Assembly: GCF_019145235.1 (NCBI RefSeq)
Contig: NZ_JAHSTV010000009.1
Coordinates: forward strand, 124,001-188,000
Source: Pseudomonas farris
GTDB lineage: Bacteria > Pseudomonadota > Gammaproteobacteria > Pseudomonadales > Pseudomonadaceae
Reading direction: 5' to 3'
Length of the DNA stretch: 64,000 nucleotides
Shown here: one piece after another, positions 17,225 through 26,354 of the stretch
Numbering within the stretch: the first letter of the stretch is position 1
Layout of the letters: every line of letters begins with the position of its first letter
Position numbers and translations under genes: made by a program
The notes under the pieces: generated by a model
The model's input: only the letters and a program-made list of their open reading frames with translations
Database searches by the model: none
Told to the model about the DNA's origin: nothing

Positions 17225-18205
17225 TTACGCCGCGCCGCCGAGGAATTGCTCGGCGTAGTGACAAGCCACCTGGCGGGTGTCGAGCAGGCGCAAGGCCGGC
17301 TCTTCGACGCTGCAGCGCTCGGTCGCATACGGGCAGCGCTTGTGGAAGGCGCAGCCGGACGGCGGGTTCAGCGGGTTCGGCAGTTCGCCGACGATCTTGA
17401 TTTTCGGCTTGTTCGGGTCCGGGTGAATGGTTGGAGTGGCCGACAGCAACGCCTGGGTGTACGGGTGCAGAGGACGCTCGTAGATGTCATTCTTCGGACC
17501 CATCTCCACAGGGCGGCCGAGGTACATCACCATCACATGATCGGCGACGTGACGCACCACGGCCAGGTTGTGGGAGATGAACACGTAGGCGGTGTTGAAC
17601 TCTTGCTGCAAATCCATGAACAGGTTGAGTACCTGCGCCTGGATCGATACGTCCAGCGCCGAGGTCGGTTCGTCTGCCACCAGCACTTTCGGTTGCAGCA
17701 TCATCGCGCGGGCCAGGGCAATCCGCTGGCGCTGACCGCCGGAGAACATGTGCGGATAGCGCTGGTAGTGCTCGGGACGCAAGCCCACCTGTTTCATCAT
17801 CGCCTGGACTTTGTCGCGACGTTCCGAGGCGCTCAGGTTGGTGTTGATCAGCAGCGGTTCGGCGAGTTGATCACCGACTTTCTGCCGTGGGTTCAGTGAC
17901 GCGTACGGGCTCTGGAACACCATCTGCACGTCTTTGCGCAGCTGCTTGCGTTGAGCCTTGTCAGCGCCGGCGACTTCCTGCCCGGCGATTTTCAAGGAGC
18001 CGGAGGAGGGCTCTTCGATCAGCGTCAGGGCACGGGCCAGGGTGGATTTGCCGCAACCCGATTCGCCCACAACGGCGAGGGTTTTGCCGGCTTCCAGTTC
18101 GAACGACACACCGTTGAGGGCGCGCACGGTCGCATGACCCTTGAACAGGCCACGGGACACTTCGTAGTGACGGGTCAGGTTGCGGGCGGTAAGTACGACG
18201 GCCAT
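17225..18205 (-). CDS. dppF: Dipeptide ABC transporter, ATP-binding protein DppF
   Basis: The 326-residue ATPase has Walker A GESGCGKSTLARAL near residue 47, signature SGGQRQRIALARAMM near 155 and Walker B VLVADEPTSALD near 178. The C-terminal oligopeptide-transporter extension (NPPSGCAFHKRCPYATERC) has Cys residues that bind an Fe-S cluster in some relatives. Its start codon overlaps the dppD stop (ATTA on the plus strand), so translation is coupled. It pairs with DppD to power peptide import. Confidence 0.92.
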   Translation of the reverse strand: MAVVLTARNLTRHYEVSRGLFKGHATVRALNGVSFELEAGKTLAVVGESGCGKSTLARALTLIEEPSSGSLKIAGQEVAGADKAQRKQLRKDVQMVFQSPYASLNPRQKVGDQLAEPLLINTNLSASERRDKVQAMMKQVGLRPEHYQRYPHMFSGGQRQRIALARAMMLQPKVLVADEPTSALDVSIQAQVLNLFMDLQQEFNTAYVFISHNLAVVRHVADHVMVMYLGRPVEMGPKNDIYERPLHPYTQALLSATPTIHPDPNKPKIKIVGELPNPLNPPSGCAFHKRCPYATERCSVEEPALRLLDTRQVACHYAEQFLGGAA

Positions 18206-19173
18206 TACGCCACCTCCTGATTCAGCGGGTAGAAGCAGCGGGCGAGGCTGTTGCTTTTCGGGTCAAGGGCCGGACGCTGGGTGCGGCAGTTGTCCTGCAC
18301 GTAGGGGCAGCGCGGCGACAACAGGCAGCCTTGCGGACGGTCGTAGCGACCGGGAACGATGCCCGGCAACGTCGACAGGCGCGCGGCACCCAGGCTGTGT
18401 TCCGGAATGGCCTTGAGCAGCGCTTCGCTGTACGGGTGCGCCGGAATGTCGAACAGTTGTGGCACCTGACCGACTTCAACCGCTTGGCCGGCGTACATCA
18501 CGCACACGCGCTGGGCGGTTTCGGCTACAACCGCGAGGTCGTGGGTAATCAGCACCAGGCCCATGTCCTGCTCTTTCTGCAGGGCCAGCAACAGATCCAT
18601 GATCTGCGCCTGAATCGTTACGTCCAGAGCGGTGGTTGGTTCGTCGGCGATCAGCAGTTTCGGTTCGCCGGCAATCGCCATGGCAATTGCCACACGCTGG
18701 CTCATACCGCCGGAGAGTTGATGCGGGTAGGCGTCCATACGGCTGGCGGCGCCCGGGATTTCCACTTTTTCCAGCAGTTCGATGGCACGCTTGCGGGCGT
18801 CCTTTCTGGACATTTTCAGGTGCAGGCGCAGCACTTCTTCAATCTGGAAACCGACGGTGTAGCTCGGGTTCAGCGCGGTCATCGGGTCCTGAAACACCAT
18901 GGCCAGGTCTTTGCCGACGATTTGCCGACGTTGACGGTTGCTGAGCTTGAGCATGTTCTTGCCGTCGAAATTCAGGGCGTCGGCAGTGACGATCCCCGGA
19001 TGCTCGATCAGGCCCATCAGCGCCATCATGGTCACGGATTTACCGGAACCCGATTCGCCCACGATGGCCAGCACTTCGCCTTTGTCCACGGTAATGTCGA
19101 GACCGTCGACCACCGGAACGGCGTTGGCGTCGCCGAAGCGAACGTTGAGATTCTTGATTTCTAACAGTGACAT
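18205..19173 (-). CDS. dppD: Dipeptide ABC transporter, ATP-binding protein DppD
   Basis: The ATG at 19171-19173 behind GGAGA gives 322 residues (the open frame extends to 19218). Walker A GESGSGKSVTMMAL, signature LSGGMSQRVAIAMAI and Walker B LLIADEPTTALDVT are present, and the C-terminal Cys-rich oligopeptide domain (RPQGCLLSPRCPYVQDNC) matches DppD/OppD. It is 10 bp from dppC and overlaps dppF. Confidence 0.92.
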   Translation of the reverse strand: MSLLEIKNLNVRFGDANAVPVVDGLDITVDKGEVLAIVGESGSGKSVTMMALMGLIEHPGIVTADALNFDGKNMLKLSNRQRRQIVGKDLAMVFQDPMTALNPSYTVGFQIEEVLRLHLKMSRKDARKRAIELLEKVEIPGAASRMDAYPHQLSGGMSQRVAIAMAIAGEPKLLIADEPTTALDVTIQAQIMDLLLALQKEQDMGLVLITHDLAVVAETAQRVCVMYAGQAVEVGQVPQLFDIPAHPYSEALLKAIPEHSLGAARLSTLPGIVPGRYDRPQGCLLSPRCPYVQDNCRTQRPALDPKSNSLARCFYPLNQEVA

Positions 19174-19183
19174 TTGAATCTCC

Positions 19184-20095
19184 TCAGGCGGCGTTCTTGA
19201 GTTTCGGGTCCAGCGCATCGCGCAGACCGTCGCCCATCAAGTTGATTGCCAGCACGCTGAGCAAAATGGTCAAACCAGGCAAGCTCACCACCCACCAGGC
19301 GCGTTCGATGTAGTCGCGAGCCGAAGCCAGCATGGTGCCCCACTCAGGCGTTGGCGGTTGTACGCCAAGGCCGAGGAAGCCCAGTGCCGCGGCATCGAGA
19401 ATCGCCGAGGAGAAACTCAAGGTGGCCTGAACGATCAGCGGCGCCATGCAGTTGGGCAGCACCGTGACGAACATCAGGCGTGGCAGACCGGCACCGGCCA
19501 GGCGCGCGGCGGTCACGTAGTCGCGGTTCAATTCGCCCATCACCGCGGCGCGGGTCAGACGAACATAGGACGGCAACGAAACCACGGCGATGGCAATAAT
19601 GGTGTTGATCAGGCCAGGGCCGAGGATGGCGACAATCGCCACCGCCAGCAGCAGGGACGGCAGGGCCAGCATGATGTCCATCAGACGCATGATGGTCGGG
19701 CCGAGTACGCGCGGAAAGAACCCGGCGAACAGACCCAAAAGAATGCCCGGAATCAGCGACATCACCACCGACGACAAGCCGATCAGCAGGGACAGGCGCG
19801 AACCGTTGATCAGCCGCGACAGCAGATCGCGACCCAGTTCATCGGTGCCGAGCAGGAACTGGATTTGCCCACCTTCCAGCCAGGACGGCGGGGTCAGCAG
19901 GAAGTCGCGGTATTGCTCGCTCGGGTTATGCGGCGCAACCCACGGCGCGAAGATCGCGCAGAAGATCACTAGCAGCATGAACATCAGGCCGGCGACGGCG
20001 CCTTTGTTCCTGGAGAACGCGTGCCAGAATTCTTTATACGGGGACGGATACAGCAGGCTTTGATCGACTGCTACCGATGTAGTGAGAGTGGTCAT
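19184..20095 (-). CDS. dppC: Dipeptide ABC transporter permease DppC
   Basis: The ATG at 20093-20095 starts a 303-residue protein. It has an OppC-like N-terminal segment (EFWHAFSRNKGAVAGLMFML) with the first membrane helix, then the binding-protein-dependent permease core with the coupling motif YVTAARLAGAGLPRLMFVTV near residue 195. It forms the inner-membrane channel with DppB, whose gene ends 10 bp upstream. Confidence 0.92.
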   Translation of the reverse strand: MTTLTTSVAVDQSLLYPSPYKEFWHAFSRNKGAVAGLMFMLLVIFCAIFAPWVAPHNPSEQYRDFLLTPPSWLEGGQIQFLLGTDELGRDLLSRLINGSRLSLLIGLSSVVMSLIPGILLGLFAGFFPRVLGPTIMRLMDIMLALPSLLLAVAIVAILGPGLINTIIAIAVVSLPSYVRLTRAAVMGELNRDYVTAARLAGAGLPRLMFVTVLPNCMAPLIVQATLSFSSAILDAAALGFLGLGVQPPTPEWGTMLASARDYIERAWWVVSLPGLTILLSVLAINLMGDGLRDALDPKLKNAA

Positions 20096-20105
20096 GGTCT
20101 TGATC

Positions 20106-21116
20106 TCAGCGCTGATGACGGATGCGTGGGTTGGCAAAGCCGTAGAGGATGTCCACTACGAAGTTGACCAGAATCACCAGGCAGGCGATTAACAGGATGC
20201 CGTTCTGCACCACGGGATAATCCCGTGCGCCAATGGCTTCGATCAGCCATTTGCCGATGCCGGGCCAGGAGAAAATGGTTTCGGTCAGGACCGCACCGGC
20301 CAGCAACGTGCCGACTTGCAGGCCGACCACGGTCAGTACCGGAATCAGTGCGTTACGCAGGCCGTGAACGAACACCACGCGCGACGGCGACAGGCCTTTG
20401 GCGCGGGCGGTACGGATGTAGTCTTCACGCAGCACTTCGAGCATCGACGAACGGGTCATCCGCGCGATCACCGCCAGCGGGATGGTGCCGAGCACGATGG
20501 CCGGCAGGATCAGGTGATGCAGGGCATCGAAGAACGCCCCGACGTCATCGGCCAGCAGCGTATCGATCAGCATGAAACCGGTGCGCGGCTCGATGTCGTA
20601 GAGCAGGTCGATCCGCCCGGACACCGGCGTCCAGCCCAGGCTCACCGAGAAGAACATGATCAGGATCAGGCCCCACCAGAAGATCGGCATCGAGTATCCC
20701 GCCAGGGAGATGCCCATCACCCCATGGTCGAACAGGGATCCTCGCTTGAGTGCCGCAATCACCCCGGCCAGAAGGCCCAGGATGCCGGCGAACAACAGGG
20801 CGGCCATGGACAATTCCAGGGTCGCGGGGAATAGAGAGCTGAACTCGGTCCAGACGCTTTCACGGGTACGCAGGGATTCGCCGAGATCGCCGTGGGCCAA
20901 CTTGCCGATGTAATCCAGGTATTGGGCATACAGGGGTTTGTTCAGACCTAGGCGTTCCATTGCCTGAGCATGCATTTCGGGGTCGACTCTGCGTTCGCCC
21001 ATCATTACTTCCACGGGGTCGCCTGGAATCATGCGAATCAACGCGAAAGTCAGCAAGGTGATGCCGAAGAACGTGGGGATCAGTAACCCCAATCGGCGGG
21101 CAATAAAACTAAACAT
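20106..21116 (-). CDS. dppB: Dipeptide ABC transporter permease DppB
   Basis: The 336-residue permease begins MFSFIARRLGLLIPTFFGI, the standard DppB/OppB start, with IRMIPGDPVEVMMG near 28 and the coupling segment YIRTARAKGLSPSRVVF near 225. About six helices are visible. It follows dppA with a 73-bp gap holding a strong hairpin that could set the dppA-to-dppB expression ratio. Confidence 0.92.
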   Translation of the reverse strand: MFSFIARRLGLLIPTFFGITLLTFALIRMIPGDPVEVMMGERRVDPEMHAQAMERLGLNKPLYAQYLDYIGKLAHGDLGESLRTRESVWTEFSSLFPATLELSMAALLFAGILGLLAGVIAALKRGSLFDHGVMGISLAGYSMPIFWWGLILIMFFSVSLGWTPVSGRIDLLYDIEPRTGFMLIDTLLADDVGAFFDALHHLILPAIVLGTIPLAVIARMTRSSMLEVLREDYIRTARAKGLSPSRVVFVHGLRNALIPVLTVVGLQVGTLLAGAVLTETIFSWPGIGKWLIEAIGARDYPVVQNGILLIACLVILVNFVVDILYGFANPRIRHQR

Positions 21117-21148
21117 CTTGTGTGGTACCTCATCAGCCGGTTAGGCGT

Positions 21149-21180
21149 GCCCGGCAGCGCTGGGGTCAGCGAGGCCGGGC
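21149..21180 (-). promoter_or_regulatory. Strong intercistronic hairpin between dppA and dppB
   Basis: On the minus strand GCCCGGC-CT-CGCTG-ACC-CCAGCG-CT-GCCGGGC folds into a nested stem 10 bp after the dppA stop. No T-tract follows, so it is more likely an mRNA-stabilising or partial-termination element than a full terminator. Confidence 0.5.
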
Positions 21181-21189
21181 GTTTCTTAT

Positions 21190-22785
21190 CTACTTCACCT
21201 GGGTGGTGGCGAAGTTATTAGTGGTGAGGGGGCTAATTTGATAGCCCTCTACGTTGGTGCGCATTGCGGTGAACATACGGGTGTGCGCCATGCTGATCCA
21301 CGGCTGGTCCTGATTGAAAACGGCCTGGGCCTGTTCGTAGAGCGCCGTGCGTTCGTCCGGGTTCACTTTAGCCCGGGCTTCGTCGATCAACGTCTGGAAC
21401 TTTTCATTGCACCAGCGAGCGTAGTTTTCGCCGTTCTTGGCGGCTTCGCAACTGAGCATAGGCGTCAGGAAATTATCCGGGTCGCCGTTATCGCCAGCCC
21501 AACCGGCGGACACCATATCGTGCTCGCCGTTTTTCGCGCGCTTGAGCATTTCGCCCCATTCCATGACACGAATATCGACCTTGATCCCGACCTTGGCCAG
21601 GTCGGCCTGCATCATCTGCGCGCCGAGCATCGGGTTCGGGTTGGTCGGGCCGCCGCCGTTGCGGGTGAACAGGGTGAACACGGTGCCATCCGGCACGCCG
21701 GCTTCCTTGAGCAGGGCGCGAGCCTTGTCCAGGTCACGCGGCGGGTTGGTCAGTTTGTGGTTGTAGCCCAGCAGGGTGTCCGGGTACGGGTTGACCGCTA
21801 CCGTCGCATTGCCTTTGCCGAATAGCGCGTTGACGTAGGCTTCCTTATCGAACGCGATGTCGATGGCTTTACGCACGCGCACATCACTCATGTACTTGTG
21901 CGAGGTGTTCATCGCGATGTACGAAACGGTCATCGCATTGAGCTCATCAACTTTCAGGTTGGTGTCTTTCTTGATGCTCGGGATGTCATCCGGTTTCGGA
22001 TACAGCGCGATCTGGCACTCGTTGGCCTTGAGCTTTTGCAGGCGCACGTTGTTGTCGGTGGCAATCGCCAGAATCAGCGAATCAGCCGGTGGTTTGCCGC
22101 GGAAGTAGTCCGGGTTGGCCTTGAAGCGAACCTGAGCGTCCTTGGCGTAACGCTGGAAGACGAACGGGCCGGTGCCGACCGGTTTGTTGTTCAGGTCGCC
22201 CGTTTTGTCGGCCTTGAGCAACTGGTCTGCGTACTCGGCGGAGTAGATCGAGGAGAAGGCCATGGCGATGTCGGCCAGGAACGGCGCTTCACGGCGGGTC
22301 AGGGTGAATTTGACCGTGTTGTCGTCGACTTTCTCGACGCTTTTGAGCAATTCTTTGAAGCCCATGCTTTCAAAGTACGGGAAGCCCACGCTCGACAGCT
22401 TATGCCATGGGTGTTTCGGGTCCAGTTGACGCTGGAAGCTCCAGACCACATCGTCGGCATTCATGTCGCGGGTCGGCTTGAAGTAATCGGTGGTGTGAAA
22501 CTTGACGCCTTTGCGCAGGTGGAACGTGTAGGTCAGACCGTCGTCGCTGATGTCCCACGACTCGGCCAGTGCCGGGATCACGTCAGTGGTGCCGGGCTTG
22601 AAGTCCGCCAGACGATTGAAGATGGTTTCGGCCACCGCATCGGCTGTGACTGCAGTCGTGTACTGGACCATATCGAAGCCTTCCGGACTGGCTTCGGTAC
22701 AGACCACCAAGGGTTTGGCCGAGACGCCGACGGCGACACTCAGCAACGCGGCAGCGATGGCCGCTCGTAGGGGAAGCATTTTCAT
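21190..22785 (-). CDS. Dipeptide-binding periplasmic protein, DppA type (proximal to dppBCDF)
   Basis: The 531-residue SBP_bac_5 protein has a Sec signal peptide (AAIAAALLSVAVGVSA) and the conserved mature start PLVVCTEASPEGFDMVQYTT. Other family segments are GLTYTFHLRKGVKFHTTDYF and KPVGTGPFVFQRYAKDAQVRF. It is the most divergent of the four binding proteins in this locus and is the one directly upstream of dppB, so it is the likely operon lead gene. In P. aeruginosa several such proteins feed the single DppBCDF transporter with different di- and tripeptides (established knowledge); the ligand here is not readable. Confidence 0.88.
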   Translation of the reverse strand: MKMLPLRAAIAAALLSVAVGVSAKPLVVCTEASPEGFDMVQYTTAVTADAVAETIFNRLADFKPGTTDVIPALAESWDISDDGLTYTFHLRKGVKFHTTDYFKPTRDMNADDVVWSFQRQLDPKHPWHKLSSVGFPYFESMGFKELLKSVEKVDDNTVKFTLTRREAPFLADIAMAFSSIYSAEYADQLLKADKTGDLNNKPVGTGPFVFQRYAKDAQVRFKANPDYFRGKPPADSLILAIATDNNVRLQKLKANECQIALYPKPDDIPSIKKDTNLKVDELNAMTVSYIAMNTSHKYMSDVRVRKAIDIAFDKEAYVNALFGKGNATVAVNPYPDTLLGYNHKLTNPPRDLDKARALLKEAGVPDGTVFTLFTRNGGGPTNPNPMLGAQMMQADLAKVGIKVDIRVMEWGEMLKRAKNGEHDMVSAGWAGDNGDPDNFLTPMLSCEAAKNGENYARWCNEKFQTLIDEARAKVNPDERTALYEQAQAVFNQDQPWISMAHTRMFTAMRTNVEGYQISPLTTNNFATTQVK

Positions 22786-22860
22786 CTAGAGCCCTCTGCA
22801 ATCGGTTGAACAGAAAAGCCAGACGGCCGACTCATCATGAGTCAGCCGCAGGCATACGTT

Positions 22861-24282
22861 TTACAAAATGTTGAACGGGATGGTGGTCACGAGACGGAAC
22901 TCGTTGATGTTGCCGTCAGCCTGATTTTCGCTGGCACGGTGAGTGGTGTACGTCGCGCGGATGGCGGTAGCCTTGAGTGGGCCGCTCTGCACGGCGTAGG
23001 ACGCGCCGATGCCGTATTCGTAGTGGGTTTCGCCGTCCATCAGGCTCAGGTCGCCGCGCTTGGCGCCCGGATCGGTGTAAGCCGTGCCGCGGTAGTGAGT
23101 ACCGTCAATGCCCCAGCCGCGCGCCTGGTAGATGTTGAACTTCAGGCCTGGCACGCCGTATTCGGCCATGTTCAGGCCGTAGGCAATCTGGAAGGATTTC
23201 TCGTTCGGGCCGTTGAAGTCCGACAGCAAGGAGTTGGCCAGGTAGATGCCGTTGGTTTCGTGCAGGTAGTCGAAATACGTGTCGCCGTTCACTTCCTGGT
23301 ACGAGAAGGTCAGGCTGTGAGCCTGGTGAGTCAGGCCGAGTGACAGCGAGTAGGTGTCGTTGTCGATCTCACCCATCAACTTTTTGCCTTCGTCGACGGT
23401 TTTGTAGTAGTTCAGGCCGGTGGTCAGACTCAGCACCTGGCTGTCACCCAGCTCGTGGGTGGCGCCGAAGTAGTACTGGTTCCAGAAGTCTTCGACGTTG
23501 GCGCCGTACAGGCTGGTTTTCAGGCTCTTGAACGGCTGGTAGTTCACGCCTGCGGTGTAGACCTTGTCGGTTTCAACGCCGGTGGCGGAGTACTCGCTGC
23601 GGAACTTCGACAGGCTCTGTTCGGTACGTGGCGAAACGCGGTCGAAACCGGCCAGGTCGAACGACAGGTTATTGAATTCTTCGCTGTGCAGGCTGATACC
23701 TTCAAAGCTCGAAGGCAGTGCGCGGTTGCCGATGACATCAACGATTGGAGTGCTGAAGTTCTGACGACCGGCGGTCAAGGTGGTGTTCGATACACGGAAC
23801 TTGGCGTTGGCCAGACCCAGTTTGCTCCACTGGTCGACGGCATCGCCGTTGGAGTCTGCCAGGGTGCGGTTGGAGCCGCCGGCAATATCCTTGCGGTCAC
23901 GGTCCAGAACGATGGCGTTGTAGGCGGCGACTTCGGTGCTGACGCCAACGGTGCCCTGGGTGAAGCCCGAGGTGTAGTTGACGATAGTGCCCTGAACCCA
24001 GTTGATACGACGTGGTGTCGGGGTGCTAGGGGCGCTCGGATCGTTCTTCACGCTGTTTTTCTTGTAGCTGAAGGTGTCGTCACGACGTTTCAGTTCGTTG
24101 GCATACCAGTTACGCGTTGTGCCGCCCAGGCTTTGTCCATCGATAAAGCCTTTGGCCTCGCTTTGGGCGCTACTGCCGGCCAATGTGGTAGGGACAAACT
24201 CCTGACTTGCAGGTTCTGCGTAAGCCGTGGCGGTCACGCTGCTGATGGCCAAGGCCAATAACGCGGTGCTGCTCAGTTTCAT
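22861..24282 (-). CDS. opdP: OprD-family porin, OpdP-like
   Basis: The 473-residue outer-membrane porin has a signal peptide ending TAYA-EPA, the OprD-family segment FIDGQSLGGTTRNWYANELK near 45, and strands such as RINWVQGTIVNYTSGFTQG and LTAGRQNFSTPIVDVIGNRALPSSFEGI. Shine-Dalgarno AAGGAG precedes the ATG. Its position among dipeptide-binding genes matches opdP of P. aeruginosa, a porin for dipeptides such as glycine-glutamate (established knowledge); the symbol is by position and family. It supplies the outer-membrane step for the transporter encoded beside it. Confidence 0.78.
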   Translation of the reverse strand: MKLSSTALLALAISSVTATAYAEPASQEFVPTTLAGSSAQSEAKGFIDGQSLGGTTRNWYANELKRRDDTFSYKKNSVKNDPSAPSTPTPRRINWVQGTIVNYTSGFTQGTVGVSTEVAAYNAIVLDRDRKDIAGGSNRTLADSNGDAVDQWSKLGLANAKFRVSNTTLTAGRQNFSTPIVDVIGNRALPSSFEGISLHSEEFNNLSFDLAGFDRVSPRTEQSLSKFRSEYSATGVETDKVYTAGVNYQPFKSLKTSLYGANVEDFWNQYYFGATHELGDSQVLSLTTGLNYYKTVDEGKKLMGEIDNDTYSLSLGLTHQAHSLTFSYQEVNGDTYFDYLHETNGIYLANSLLSDFNGPNEKSFQIAYGLNMAEYGVPGLKFNIYQARGWGIDGTHYRGTAYTDPGAKRGDLSLMDGETHYEYGIGASYAVQSGPLKATAIRATYTTHRASENQADGNINEFRLVTTIPFNIL

Positions 24283-24453
24283 GGGTGAAGCTCCTTACTT
24301 TCTTTTTTTAAATGCCGGTCTTTTTTGGTGATCCGGCTATTTGGTTTAGAACTCATGCAGGCATCGCAAACGTTTGCTATAGGCCAGATTGGCGAATTAC
24401 GGCAATACGCTTGCATGAGGGCGGAATCCGCCCCCAGCGTTTTGGTTAATCGG

Positions 24454-26055
24454 TTATTGGTCGATACTGACGCCCGAGAACACGTTCCGACCGAAAGGAC
24501 TCACCTTGAATCCTTCGACTTTGGCGCTCAACGGCTGGTTGACCGTCGAGTGGGCGACAGGCGTGATCGGCACTTGCTGCTTGAGCAATTGCTGAGCCTG
24601 TTTGTAGAGCACGGTGCGCTGGTCGCGGTCGGTGACGACCTTGGCCTGCTTGATCAGCTTGTCGTAGGCCGGATCACACCACATGGAGTAGTTGTTGCCG
24701 CCAATGGCATCGCAGCTGTAAAGCGTGCCGAGCCAGTTGTCCGGGTCACCATTGTCACCGGTCCAGCCGATCAGGCTGATGTCGTGCTCGCCGTTCTTGG
24801 TGCGCTTGATGTACTCGCCCCATTCGTAGCTGACGATCTTGACCTTGAGGCCGATCTTCGCCCAATCCGCCTGGAGCATTTCGGCCATCAGCTTGGCGTT
24901 GGGGTTGTACGGACGCTGAACCGGCATGGCCCAGAGGGTGATTTCGGTGCCTTCCTTGACGCCGGCAGCCTTGAGCAATTCCTTGGCTTTTTCCGGGTTA
25001 TAGGCGGCGTCCTTGACGGTATCGTCGTAGGACCATTGGGTCGGTGGCATGGCGTTTTGCGCCAGTTGCCCGGCGCCTTGATACACCGCGTTGAGAATGC
25101 CTTGCTTGTTCACCGCCATGTCCAGCGCCTGGCGCACTTCAAGCTGGTCGAACGGTTTGTGCCGCACGTTATAGGCGATGTAACCAAGGTTGAAGCCAGG
25201 CTTTTCGATCAGTTGCAGTTTCGGATCGTTTTTCAGCGCGGTCACGTCGGCCGGGCGCGGGTGCAGGGTGATCTGGCATTCGTTGGCCTTGAGCTTCTGC
25301 ACGCGCACCGAGGCGTCGGTGTTGATGGCGAAAATCAGGTTGTCGAGCTTGACCCGGCTCGGGTCCCAGTACTGCTTGTTGCCGCTGTAACGGATGTTGG
25401 AATCTTTCTGGTAGCTCTTGAACACGAACGGGCCAGTGCCGATCGGCTTCTGGTTGATCTCGCTCGGCTTGCCGGAGGCCAGTAACTGGTCGGCGTATTC
25501 GGCAGACAGGATCGCGGCGAAGCTCATGGCGATGTTCTGGATGAATGCGGCGTCGACGCTGTTGAGCGTCATCACCACGGTCAGCGGCCCGGTCTTCTCG
25601 ACCTTGGCGATGTTCTTGTTCAGGCTCATCCCGTTGAAATACGGGAACTCGGTCGGATAAGCCTTACGGAAGGGTTGCTGTGGATCGAGCATACGATTGA
25701 AGGTGAACAGCACGTCATCGGCGTTGAAATCGCGGGTCGGTGTGAAGTATTTGGTCGTGTGAAATTTCACCCCTTCGCGCAGGTGAAACGTGTACTTGAG
25801 ACCGTCCTCGGAAATATCCCAGCTCGTTGCCAGGCCCGGTACGACGTTAGTGGCGCCTTTTTCAAATTCTGCCAATCGGTTGTACAGCGGCTCGGCGGCG
25901 TCGTTATCGGTCGCCGTGGTGTATTGCGCAGTGTCGAAGCCTGCGGGGCTGCCTTCGGAGCAGAACACCAGGCTGTTATTGGCGGCCTGGCTGATGGAAG
26001 TGACGGCCAGCAGGCCGGTGCTCAGCAATGCGGATAAAACCAAGGTATGGCGCAT
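24454..26055 (-). CDS. Dipeptide-binding periplasmic protein, DppA paralogue
   Basis: This 533-residue SBP_bac_5 protein carries a signal peptide ending SISQA-ANN, the conserved NSLVFCSEGSPAGFDTAQYT, and LKYTFHLREGVKFHTTKYF. The start ATG at 26055 follows GAGGGAG. It is clearly closer to the next two binding proteins than to the dppB-proximal one (shared YNRLAEFEKGATNVVPGLAT-type segment). It precedes opdP with 171 bp between them, so it may be transcribed separately or read through. Confidence 0.88.
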   Translation of the reverse strand: MRHTLVLSALLSTGLLAVTSISQAANNSLVFCSEGSPAGFDTAQYTTATDNDAAEPLYNRLAEFEKGATNVVPGLATSWDISEDGLKYTFHLREGVKFHTTKYFTPTRDFNADDVLFTFNRMLDPQQPFRKAYPTEFPYFNGMSLNKNIAKVEKTGPLTVVMTLNSVDAAFIQNIAMSFAAILSAEYADQLLASGKPSEINQKPIGTGPFVFKSYQKDSNIRYSGNKQYWDPSRVKLDNLIFAINTDASVRVQKLKANECQITLHPRPADVTALKNDPKLQLIEKPGFNLGYIAYNVRHKPFDQLEVRQALDMAVNKQGILNAVYQGAGQLAQNAMPPTQWSYDDTVKDAAYNPEKAKELLKAAGVKEGTEITLWAMPVQRPYNPNAKLMAEMLQADWAKIGLKVKIVSYEWGEYIKRTKNGEHDISLIGWTGDNGDPDNWLGTLYSCDAIGGNNYSMWCDPAYDKLIKQAKVVTDRDQRTVLYKQAQQLLKQQVPITPVAHSTVNQPLSAKVEGFKVSPFGRNVFSGVSIDQ

Positions 26056-26315
26056 GACGCTCCCTCTTTTTAGTGTTGTGCAATGAGCCGTGGTCCCGTC
26101 CGGAAACGTGGGGCTTCATTGATCTCAAACCATTGCACGCAGCAAACCGAGAGCCCACGCATGAACTGGTCAGATCCCGACGGTATGAGCCGTGGGTCTG
26201 GCAGTAAATGCGTAAATGCCTGAAAGACTCGTAGGAAAAGGCGACGCGTCCTAAACCTCTGCTGTGGTGCGCAGCGGATTTGGCTGTCAGTTGATTCCTA
26301 CTTTCTCGGCAGATA

Positions 26316-26352
26316 AAGCAACGGCAACGTGAATAACGTCGCCGTTGCCAAA
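26316..26352 (-). terminator. Hairpin downstream of the third DppA paralogue
   Basis: GGCAACG pairs with CGTTGCC across about 14 nt immediately beyond the stop codon of the minus-strand gene ending at 26355. There is no long T-tract, so termination is likely but not certain. The rest of 26056-26315 shows no gene. Confidence 0.45.
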
Positions 26353-26354
26353 CC